From positions 1-7,490 of the forward strand of contig JACORX010000071.1 in assembly GCA_016179165.1 (NCBI GenBank): a stretch of DNA of 7,490 bases, in the 5' to 3' direction. The translations under genes were made by a program, and so were the position numbers. The notes under the pieces were generated by a model. It saw only the letters and a list, made by a program, of their open reading frames with translations, did not search any database and was not told the DNA's origin. Numbering within the stretch: the stretch's first letter is position 1; every line of letters begins with the position of its first letter. The DNA is from Candidatus Rokuibacteriota bacterium. GTDB lineage: Bacteria > Methylomirabilota > Methylomirabilia > Rokubacteriales > CSP1-6. Shown here piece after piece: positions 1-5,353 of this stretch.

Positions 1-76
1 GACTTTCAAGCGTCCAAAGGGTGTCTCCTGACACACACAGGGGGATCGAGGCGGGCCGAAGGTAGAATACACAGAG
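1..76. other. Left-edge sequence not continuous with nfo
   Basis: These bases directly follow the recognisable nfo codons on the minus strand, yet they encode nothing nfo-like in three frames. On the plus strand one frame ends TFKRPKGVS then TGA at 28-30, which could be the tail of an unrelated gene, but this is too short to judge. Small inverted repeat GTGTC-TCCT-GACAC at 21-34. The function is unknown. It may be sequence joined by a rearrangement or an assembly error. Confidence 0.4.
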
Positions 77-175
77 GAAGATCTGGACCACGGAACAGCC
101 GGCCTCGCTCCCCCGCTCGAGCGCGCGATGGAGCCCGCCGGCGATGGACATGTGGGCCCCGAGCAGGTCGGGCAT
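1..175 (-). CDS. nfo: Endonuclease IV (AP endonuclease), N-terminal fragment
   Basis: Endonuclease IV is a zinc-dependent TIM-barrel enzyme that cleaves DNA at abasic sites in base excision repair. Reading from ATG at 175, the frame gives MPDLLGAHMSIAGG followed by LHRALERGSEAGCSVVQIF. This is the family's first beta strand and helix: LGAHxSxAGG and GCxxxQIF are hallmark segments. A normal protein of about 280 residues would continue TKN-x-x-x-W and carry its zinc ligands further on. Here the resemblance stops after Phe33 (codon 77-79). The remaining 25 codons to the window edge stay open but do not look like nfo in any frame. The start is 17 bases after the SRPBCC stop, with a GCGGGGG stretch directly upstream, so it looks like the next gene in the same transcript. 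It is incomplete either because the window is chimeric at this end or because the gene is truly broken. The identity of the first 33 residues is secure. Confidence 0.75.
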   Translation of the reverse strand, partial: MPDLLGAHMSIAGGLHRALERGSEAGCSVVQIFLCVFYLRPASIPLCVSGDTLWTLES

Positions 176-192
176 CCCCCGCGGCTTCGGGC

Positions 193-666
193 TCAGCCGA
201 AGATCCCCCGCAGCCGCCGGTCACGGTACTCGAAGAGCCCCGCGATGCGGCGGCCGGCGCCGAGCGCGTGGGCCGCGCGGCCGAGAGGCCCCAGCGGCAG
301 CCGGTAGGTGACGCGATCTTCCACCCAGGTCCCCGTCGCGCCGTCACCCTCTCGCTCGGGCCCTTCCAGAAAGCGGTGCCGGTGCTCCCATCGGGCGAAG
401 GGCCCCCAAAGCTGGGCGTCGACGAAACGGAACGGCGGGTCGAACTCGCGTACCATCACGCGCCAGCGGACGCGAAACCCCGCCAGCGGCACGCTGAAGT
501 CGAGCACGGCGCCCGCATCGAGGCGGGCCGGCGGCTCCACGAGCCACCTCGGGCGTGCCCAGTCCGGATGGACGGCGGCGAGGTTCTTCGGGTCGGCGAA
601 AAACGCGAACACTTCCGGGCGCCGCCGCGCCAGCCACAGGCGGCGCTCCATCACGTAATCGGCCAT
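193..666 (-). CDS. SRPBCC (START/Bet v1-like fold) family protein
   Basis: A 157-residue soluble protein. The N-terminus MADYVMERRLWLARRRPEVF-AFFADPKNLAAVHPDW is the usual first strand and helix pair of SRPBCC proteins. It is followed by alternating strands (FRVRWRVMVREFDPPFRFVDAQLWGP, then RWEHRHRFLEG and TWVEDRVTYRLPLGP) and a C-terminal helix (FEYRDRRLRGIFG). These folds form a hydrophobic pocket. Many members bind lipids or ligands or act with polyketide-like or sugar-epimerase proteins, but no catalytic motif is visible and the ligand cannot be predicted. The frame can be extended to a TTG at 702 with GGGGG upstream. I prefer ATG at 666 because the 12 extra residues (MAPGRLRVPSPA) look unlike the fold, though the ribosome site at 666 is weak. 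It follows the peroxiredoxin and precedes nfo, so it is probably co-transcribed with them. No obvious membrane segment or signal peptide. Confidence 0.8.
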   Translation of the reverse strand: MADYVMERRLWLARRRPEVFAFFADPKNLAAVHPDWARPRWLVEPPARLDAGAVLDFSVPLAGFRVRWRVMVREFDPPFRFVDAQLWGPFARWEHRHRFLEGPEREGDGATGTWVEDRVTYRLPLGPLGRAAHALGAGRRIAGLFEYRDRRLRGIFG

Positions 667-728
667 GGCGGGACTCGGCACGCGCAGCCGGCCGGGAGCC
701 AAGACATAGCCCCCGGCCGGCCCGCGAA

Positions 729-1196
729 TCAGCCGAGCTTCTTGACCTCGGCGAGAATCTTGTCCGGGTCGGGCAGCTCGCCCTTGCCGTAGCGCTCGAC
801 GAAGGCGACCGTGCCCCGCGTGTCCACGATGAACGTGGCGCGCACGTTGGCATTCCAGTCCGGCCAGTAGACGCCGTAGTCTTTGGCGACCGACCGCTGC
901 ACGTCGGAGAGGAGCGGGTAGTTCGAGATGCCGACAGACTTGGCCCAGTTCTCGTGACTGAACGGGCTGTCCGTACTGATACCCAGGACCTGGGTATTCG
1001 CCGCCTCAAAGTCCTTCACGCGCTTATCGAAGGCGGGCATGCACTTGGATCAGCCGGGGGTCCAGTCCAGCGGGTAGAACAGCAGCACGACGTTCTTGCC
1101 CGGGTAGTCCTTCAGGCTCACTTCCTTGAGTCCGATGGTCTTCATGGTGAAAGCGGGCGCCGCATCGCCGACGCCCAGAGTCTTCGCTTCGCTCAT
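729..1196 (-). CDS. Selenocysteine-containing peroxiredoxin (TGA = Sec49)
   Basis: A thioredoxin-fold peroxidase of the AhpC/TSA-Bcp type that reduces hydrogen or organic peroxides. Read through one in-frame TGA, the frame runs from ATG at 1196 to TGA at 729-731 and encodes 155 residues, a normal length. The N-terminus is MSEAKTLGVGDAAPAF, then TMKTIGLKEVSLKDYPGKN and VVLLFYPLDWTPG. Next comes TGA (residue 49) and SKCMPAFDKRV. Family members have Cys in this position (FYP-x-x-x-TPxC), and it is the peroxidatic residue. The Thr of the TPx-C motif is present (Thr46), and Cys52 makes a U-x-x-C pair that could act in resolving or in thioredoxin contact. Downstream, VLGISTDSPFSHENWAK, YPLLSDVQRSVAKDYGV and the ATFIVDTRG segment are normal peroxiredoxin sequence, so nothing else is disrupted. 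AGGAGG lies 9 bases before the ATG. The gene begins 5 bases after the UPF0282 stop. A point mutation TGC to TGA, or a base-call error, is the main alternative. Sec peroxiredoxins are known in bacteria, for example Eubacterium acidaminophilum PrxU. Confidence 0.85.
1013..1033 (-). promoter_or_regulatory. Candidate bacterial SECIS hairpin
   Basis: On the minus strand, CCTTC (1033-1029) can pair with GAAGG (1017-1013), with a further G-U pair (1028 with 1018). This leaves an apical loop of ATAAGCGCG containing guanines. The stem begins 17 bases after the TGA, within the spacing known for bacterial SECIS elements, which lie just downstream of UGA inside the coding sequence and bind SelB. The stem is short, was paired by eye only, and the bacterial consensus is loose, so this is a candidate. 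Confidence 0.4.
1050..1052 (-). other. In-frame TGA read as selenocysteine
   Basis: The codon lies between GGC (Gly48) and TCC (Ser50) of the peroxiredoxin, exactly where homologues carry the catalytic cysteine codon. If TGA were a true stop, the product would be 48 residues ending just before the active site. Every other complete gene in the window except the receiver gene also stops with TGA, so recoding here would need a local signal. Confidence 0.8.
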
Positions 1197-1201
1197 TTCT
1201 G

Positions 1202-2140
1202 TCACCCTCCTTTCGCTCGTGGGATGTCACGTCTACGGTCGATCATAGCCGACCGGCCCGGGCTCTTCAATCGCCGCTCCATGCGCGCCGCAGGCTTGCG
1301 CCGGCCTGCCCAGAGGCTCCGGCGCCTGGCTTCGAGCGCCTCGTCCGGAAGCCCGAGGTACCCGGCGGCCGTCACGACCCTCCCCGTCTGCCACAGGCGC
1401 TTGAGGCGCTCCGGGTAGCTCGGAGCGCGCAGCGCGTGATGATCGAGGATCACGTGGCAGTCCGTCCGGTCGAGCACGCGCAGGAGGTGGTCGACGCCCC
1501 GATCGATGAGCGCCGCGCCGAGCTGGTGCTCGAGGTAAGCGGGCGGCCCAGACAGGTAAAGGATGTCCGGCCTCTCGCGGACCAGGTAGGCGGCGGCGAC
1601 GGCGGAGAGCGGGCCCTGCACGTCCGAGGCGTGGACGAAGCGCGTGCCTTCGCGCAGGTCGGTCACGGTCAACGCCACCACGTAGCCGAGCCCGGTGCCC
1701 TCGATGCCGTGGGCGAGGGGCGGCGAAGCGGTAAGGCGGGCGTCCGCGGTCTCCATGGTCCTGCCGTCCGCCGAGTCGAGTCGGCAGCCGCCGGCGATCG
1801 CCTTCCACAGCTCCCTCGCCCGCATGGCCTGGCGCGGGTTGATCATCCGCTTGGCGTCCTTGGCCCACACGGCGCGCCCCTGGTAGATGCCCGGGTCGTG
1901 GCGAAAGTGGTCCTCGTGGTAGTGGCTGAGAAAGATCAGGCTCGCTCGGGCGGCATAGCCGGAGATGCGGTCGTTGGCGCGCTTGAGAGCCTCCCACTCC
2001 GCATCGGCCGGCGGCAGCCCGAAGCGATTGGGCGCCAGCGTCGCGCCCGGGTCGACGAGAACCCGCGTCTGCCCGCACTCGACATAGGTCGCCATCGACC
2101 GCACGCCGATCGAGTCGGCCGCCAGCGGGACGACGTTCAC
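1202..2140 (-). CDS. UPF0282-like metallo-beta-lactamase-fold hydrolase
   Basis: A 312-residue protein of the metallo-beta-lactamase superfamily, closest by eye to UPF0282, a mostly archaeal family of unknown substrate. The N-terminus VVPLAADSIGVRSMATYVE is the UPF0282 opening, followed by VDPGATLAPNRFGLPP. The metal-binding motif H-x-H-x-D-H is intact as SHYHEDHF (His73, His75, Asp77, His78). Further likely ligands are His144 (PLAHG), Asp173 (HASDVQGP) and His234 or His235 (ILDHHALR). A two-metal hydrolase active site is therefore probably functional. The last 35 residues are strongly basic and look like an added tail. The start is GTG at 2140, which overlaps the stop of a 16-codon leader ORF as GTGA and has no good ribosome site of its own. 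The gene ends 5 bases before the selenoperoxiredoxin ATG and contains that gene's Shine-Dalgarno site, so the two are probably translated in series. Cytoplasmic; no signal peptide. Confidence 0.82.
   Translation of the reverse strand: MNVVPLAADSIGVRSMATYVECGQTRVLVDPGATLAPNRFGLPPADAEWEALKRANDRISGYAARASLIFLSHYHEDHFRHDPGIYQGRAVWAKDAKRMINPRQAMRARELWKAIAGGCRLDSADGRTMETADARLTASPPLAHGIEGTGLGYVVALTVTDLREGTRFVHASDVQGPLSAVAAAYLVRERPDILYLSGPPAYLEHQLGAALIDRGVDHLLRVLDRTDCHVILDHHALRAPSYPERLKRLWQTGRVVTAAGYLGLPDEALEARRRSLWAGRRKPAARMERRLKSPGRSAMIDRRRDIPRAKGG
1206..1211 (-). promoter_or_regulatory. Ribosome binding site of the selenoperoxiredoxin
   Basis: AGGAGG lies 9 bases upstream of ATG at 1196. It sits within the last codons (AAA GGA GGG TGA) of the UPF0282 gene. 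It is the strongest Shine-Dalgarno match in the window and supports the upstream peroxiredoxin start, rather than the internal ATG at 1040 that follows the TGA. Confidence 0.8.
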
Positions 2141-2187
2141 GCGCAGCGGCCGCCGCCGACGATGAACGGGCTGCCGGTGAGCTTCAT
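2137..2187 (-). CDS. Short leader ORF coupled to the UPF0282 gene
   Basis: ATG at 2187 opens a 16-codon frame, MKLTGSPFIVGGGRCA, ending in TGA at 2137-2139. AAAGGAG lies 7 bases upstream, a good ribosome binding site. The stop overlaps the GTG start of the UPF0282 gene as GTGA. The UPF0282 start lacks its own Shine-Dalgarno site, so ribosomes ending here may re-initiate on it. The alternative is that the peptide is the true N-terminus and a frame error separates it from the main frame, but UPF0282 proteins normally begin near VVPLAADS, which argues against this. The peptide has no recognisable function of its own. Confidence 0.5.
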   Translation of the reverse strand: MKLTGSPFIVGGGRCA

Positions 2188-2209
2188 GCAGGTTCTCCTT
2201 TGCCGGCGC

Positions 2210-3238
2210 TCAGAGCGTCAGCTCGGCCATCACCCGCAGCGCTTCCACCTGCCCGACCCCGCAGATCATGGTGGTCACGCCTGATCTCTTCCAGGTCTCG
2301 ACGCGCTCCCGGATCCTCTCCCTGGGCCCGCACAGCGCCACTTCGTCCACAAGGGCGTCGGGCACCGCCGCAGCGGCCTCGTCCTTCCTGCCCGAGAGGT
2401 AAAGATCCTGGATCGTCTTAGCAGCCGCCTCGTAGCCGTACCGGCACACGAGGTCGTTGTAGAAGTTCCTGCCGCGCGCCCCCATCCCGCCGACATAGAG
2501 GGCGAGCCGCGGCTTGACCATGGCCCGGCAGGCGGCCGCGTCGTCCCCCAGGATCACCGGCACCGTGGGGGCGACGTCGAAGCGCGCGAGCGATTTCCCG
2601 CCCCCTGCCCGCGCGAAGCCCACGTCGAGGGACTCCTTGAACACGCCCATCCGCTGGGCGGAAAAGAATATGGGCAGCCAGCCATCGGCGATCTCGGCCG
2701 CCAGCGCCACGTTGTTCGGGCCGGTGGCGGCGAGGGAAACGGGGATGTCGGGCCTGCCGTGCAGGATGGACTTAAGCGGCTTGCCGAGCCCCGTGGCGTC
2801 GGTGCCCGCGTAGGGGATCTGGTAGTACTGCCCCTTGAACTCGAGCGCCTTCTCCCTGCGCCACACCGAGCGCACGATCTCGACGTACTCGCGGGTCTTC
2901 AAGAGCGGTTTGCCGAAGGCCACCCCGTGCCACCCCTCGACCACCTGCGGCCCCGAGACGCCGAGCCCGAGGAGGAAGCGCCCGCCCGAGAGCTGGTCGA
3001 GCGTCGTCGCTGTCGTCGCGGTCAGCGTGGGCGTGCGCGCGGGGATCTGCATGATCGCCGTGCCCACGCCGATCCGTGTCGTCACGGCCGCAACCCAGGT
3101 GATGGTGGTGACCGCGTCGGAGCCGTACGCCTCCGCCGACCACACCGAGTGGAAGCCCAGCCGGTCCGCTTCCTGCACGAGTGGCAGGTCTATCCTGAGG
3201 GCCGAGCCTGAATAACCCATGTTCAACCCGAGTCGCAT
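2210..3238 (-). CDS. LLM-class flavin/F420-dependent oxidoreductase
   Basis: A 342-residue luciferase-like TIM-barrel oxidoreductase. These enzymes transfer hydride from F420H2 or FMNH2 to varied substrates, so the cofactor is probable but the substrate is unknown. Visible family landmarks in order: MRLGLNMGYSG and QEADRLGFHSVWSAEAYGSD near the start; TTRIGVGTAIMQIPARTP at about residues 55-72; the LDQLSGGRFLLGLGVSGPQV segment typical of the family; then VEGWHGVAFGKPLLKTREYV, the GRPDIPVSLAATGPNNVALA strand and AEIADGWLPIFFS. The length is normal. The start is ATG at 3238, with GGAGG 5 bases upstream. An in-frame extension to 3334 is rejected because it runs back through the ATL gene. It starts 1 base after the ATL stop (TGATATG), and the leader/UPF0282 pair follows 22 bases after its own stop, so it is part of the same run of genes. 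Confidence 0.88.
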   Translation of the reverse strand: MRLGLNMGYSGSALRIDLPLVQEADRLGFHSVWSAEAYGSDAVTTITWVAAVTTRIGVGTAIMQIPARTPTLTATTATTLDQLSGGRFLLGLGVSGPQVVEGWHGVAFGKPLLKTREYVEIVRSVWRREKALEFKGQYYQIPYAGTDATGLGKPLKSILHGRPDIPVSLAATGPNNVALAAEIADGWLPIFFSAQRMGVFKESLDVGFARAGGGKSLARFDVAPTVPVILGDDAAACRAMVKPRLALYVGGMGARGRNFYNDLVCRYGYEAAAKTIQDLYLSGRKDEAAAAVPDALVDEVALCGPRERIRERVETWKRSGVTTMICGVGQVEALRVMAELTL

Positions 3239-3239
3239 A

Positions 3240-3578
3240 TCATCCTCCGTGGCGACGACGTGGCTGTGAGACTTTCCCGGGCCCCTGCCAGCCATAGCGC
3301 GCCAGAGACACGCGCCCGCTTCGCAGGGCCACACCTTCCTGCTCGAGCAGGATACGCTGGGTCAACATGCTCCCGACGGCCGCCCGGAAGCTGATCTCGC
3401 CCCGGGCATTGACGACCCGGTGCCACGGCAATCCCGGCGGGCAGCCGCGCAACGACAGACCCACCATGCGCGCATGGCGCGGCCGGCCGAGCAAGCGCGC
3501 GATCTGGCCGTAGGTCGCAACCCGCCCCCTCGGAATCCGGTCGATCAGGCGCCAGGCCCTCCGGCGGAACTCCGTCAG
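3240..3578 (-). CDS. Alkyltransferase-like protein (ATL), CTG start
   Basis: An MGMT-fold DNA-binding protein. ATLs bind O6-alkylguanine but do not transfer the alkyl group. They flip out the base and pass the lesion to nucleotide excision repair. The frame gives RRAWRLIDRIPRGRVATYGQ, then IARLLGRPRHARMVGLSLR, the winged-helix DNA-binding region, then PGLPWHRVVNARGEISF. The motif that is PCHR in true methyltransferases is PWHR here (Trp52), the ATL signature. The protein has 112 residues, the usual ATL size. There is no ATG, GTG or TTG upstream of Leu29, and starting at TTG (3494) would remove the first helix and the conserved GRVATYGQIA. The family start falls at CTG 3578, which overlaps the exporter stop as CTGA, the exact geometry of the common ATGA overlap. 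A CTG start, or a base change or error at that position, is inferred. It is followed 1 base later by the LLM gene. Confidence 0.8.
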   Translation of the reverse strand: MTEFRRRAWRLIDRIPRGRVATYGQIARLLGRPRHARMVGLSLRGCPPGLPWHRVVNARGEISFRAAVGSMLTQRILLEQEGVALRSGRVSLARYGWQGPGKVSQPRRRHGG

Positions 3579-5353
3579 GGTCCGATGCCCCCGAACTGCA
3601 GCTCGTACAGCCGCGAGTAAAGGCCGCCCTGAGCCAGCAGCTCGGCGTGACGACCGGACTCGCGGACCTGCCCCCGGTGCAGCACGAAGATCCGGTCGGC
3701 CGTCTGGATCGTCGAGAGCCTGTGGGCGATCACGACGCTCGTCCGGCCCCGCAGCAGCTCCTCCAGTCCGGCGCGGATCAGCGCCTCCGACTCCGGGTCC
3801 ACGCTCGATGTCGCCTCGTCGAGCGCCAGGACGGACGGATTATAAAGGAGCGCCCGGGCGATGGCCAGCAGCTGCCGCTGCCCCTGCGACAGGTTGTGGC
3901 CGCGCTCGCGGATCTCCTGCCGGAGGCCGTTCGGGAGTGATGCGACCACCCGGTCCGCGCGCGAAGTTCTGAGCGCACGCTCGATCTCCTCATTCTGCGC
4001 CGCCGCGCCCGCCCCGACCCGGAGGTTGTCTTCCACCGTGCCCGTGAAAAGAAATACCTCCTGCGGAACGACGCCGACCTGCCGGCGGAGCGCGCCTAGG
4101 TCCCACTCGCGGACATCACGGCCGCCCACCAACACCTGCCCCCGCGACACGTCGTAGGCGCGCGTCATCAGCCGGACGATCGTGCTCTTGCCCTCGCCCG
4201 TCGGTCCGACGAGCGCCACGCGCTCGCCCCCCGCGACCATGAACGAGCAGTCCCGCAGCACCCAGTCCTCGCCCTCGTAGGCGAACCAGACGTTCCGGAA
4301 CTCGACGGCCGCCGCGCCGGGCAAGCCGGCGACCGCGCCGCCCGCCGGGGAGATGATGCCCGGCTCGGCGTCGAGCAGGCCGAACACCCGCTCGGCGGAG
4401 ACCGTGGCGGCCTGCATCACCGTGTACTTGGCGCCCAGGTCCCTGATCGGCAGGAAGAAGCGGCCCGTGTACTCGAGGAAGGCCACCAGACCGCCGAAGG
4501 TGAGCGCGCCCGTCAGCACCTGGCCGCCGCCGTACCAGAGGAGAAGCGCGACCACCGCCGAGCCCATGCCCTCGACGCCGGCGTAGAGCATCGAGTCGAA
4601 AAAGGTCGAGCGGAACTGCGCCCGGCGGAGGTCACCGTTGAGCCCCGCGAAGAGCTCGGCCTCCCTTCGCTCGCGGGCAACGAGCTGGATGACGGCCATG
4701 CCCTGGAGCGACTCCTGAAGAAAACCATTGAGCCGCGCCAGCCTGGTCCTGACCCCGCGATAGCTCTCGCGGGCTTTCAGCCTGAAGTACGCGGCGCCTG
4801 CCGCCAGGACGGGCACGAGAGCGAACGTGACCATCGCCAGCTCCCAATTCAAGACCAGCATCAGGACCACGATGCCCCCGAGCGTGAGAACGTCGCCCAC
4901 CACGGCCATGGCGCCGCTCGCGAAGAGCTCGTTGATGGCCTCGACGTCTGAGAGAACCCGCGTCATCAGCCGCCCGACCGGGCTTCGGTCGAAAAAGGCC
5001 GCGCCCTGCCGTTGGAGATGGGCGAAGAGCGCCGCGCGCAGGTCGTGCATGACCTGCTGGCCCGCGACCTGGGTCAGGTACGATATGGCTACGCGCAGGC
5101 CGTAGAGGACGAGCAGGCATGCCAGGTAGGCCGCCGCGATGCGGCTGAGCCCCGGCCAATCACCTGTGAGGATGTACCGGTCGATGGCGATCTTCGTCAG
5201 CCACGGCTGCAGGAGCTCGAGCGCCGCGACCGCAGGAAAGAGGAGCATCGAGAACAGCACGAGCCGGCGGTGCGGGCGCGTCACGCCCCAGAGCCGTCGC
5301 ATGAGCCGGGAGTCGTACGCCTTTCCCAGAAGCTCGGGATCTGTCTCAGTCAT
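3575..5353 (-). CDS. ABC exporter half-transporter, catalytic-site subunit
   Basis: A 592-residue type IV (MsbA-like) ABC exporter: six transmembrane helices (about residues 25-325, starting RLVLFSMLLFPAVAALELL) and a C-terminal ATPase domain. ATPase motifs: Walker A GPTGEGKST (383-391), Q-loop VVPQEVFLF, signature LSQGQRQLL (488-496), Walker B VLALDE with catalytic Glu513, D-loop SSVD, H-loop His544 (VIAHRLST). All are intact. The LSQGQ signature together with the full Glu is the pattern of the TM288/YheH-type partner in heterodimeric exporters. The start codon ATG 5353 lies 8 bases inside the partner gene, with AGGAA upstream in that gene, which implies coupled translation and equal amounts. 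It exports an unknown substrate, possibly a lipid, drug or peptide. Its stop overlaps the ATL start. Confidence 0.92.
   Translation of the reverse strand: MTETDPELLGKAYDSRLMRRLWGVTRPHRRLVLFSMLLFPAVAALELLQPWLTKIAIDRYILTGDWPGLSRIAAAYLACLLVLYGLRVAISYLTQVAGQQVMHDLRAALFAHLQRQGAAFFDRSPVGRLMTRVLSDVEAINELFASGAMAVVGDVLTLGGIVVLMLVLNWELAMVTFALVPVLAAGAAYFRLKARESYRGVRTRLARLNGFLQESLQGMAVIQLVARERREAELFAGLNGDLRRAQFRSTFFDSMLYAGVEGMGSAVVALLLWYGGGQVLTGALTFGGLVAFLEYTGRFFLPIRDLGAKYTVMQAATVSAERVFGLLDAEPGIISPAGGAVAGLPGAAAVEFRNVWFAYEGEDWVLRDCSFMVAGGERVALVGPTGEGKSTIVRLMTRAYDVSRGQVLVGGRDVREWDLGALRRQVGVVPQEVFLFTGTVEDNLRVGAGAAAQNEEIERALRTSRADRVVASLPNGLRQEIRERGHNLSQGQRQLLAIARALLYNPSVLALDEATSSVDPESEALIRAGLEELLRGRTSVVIAHRLSTIQTADRIFVLHRGQVRESGRHAELLAQGGLYSRLYELQFGGIGP

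Noticed and set aside
21..34. Small hairpin GTGTC-TCCT-GACAC
   Set aside because: A five-base stem with no T-run, in sequence of doubtful origin. Not enough for a terminator or attachment site.
6..347. Minus-strand frame of 113 codons at the left edge
   Set aside because: It is in a different frame from both SRPBCC and nfo, overlaps both, and its product is low-complexity Arg/Pro/Ala.
729..1040. A 103-residue peroxiredoxin starting at the internal ATG
   Set aside because: It lacks the first strands and the whole active-site loop. The upstream codons are in the same frame, have family sequence and carry a strong ribosome site, so the TGA is better read as Sec.
729..1196. Peroxiredoxin as a pseudogene
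   Set aside because: There is only one disruption, exactly at the catalytic Cys codon, with all other motifs intact. Random decay would not be expected to hit that position. Not fully excluded without read data.
555..1418. Long plus-strand frame of 287 codons
   Set aside because: It lies antisense over SRPBCC, peroxiredoxin and UPF0282. Its Arg/Pro/Ala-rich product has no fold pattern, and long chance frames are common in GC-rich DNA.
3239..3334. Upstream extension of the LLM gene to 3334
   Set aside because: It overlaps the ATL gene out of frame. ATG 3238 has GGAGG at the right distance, and the family begins there.
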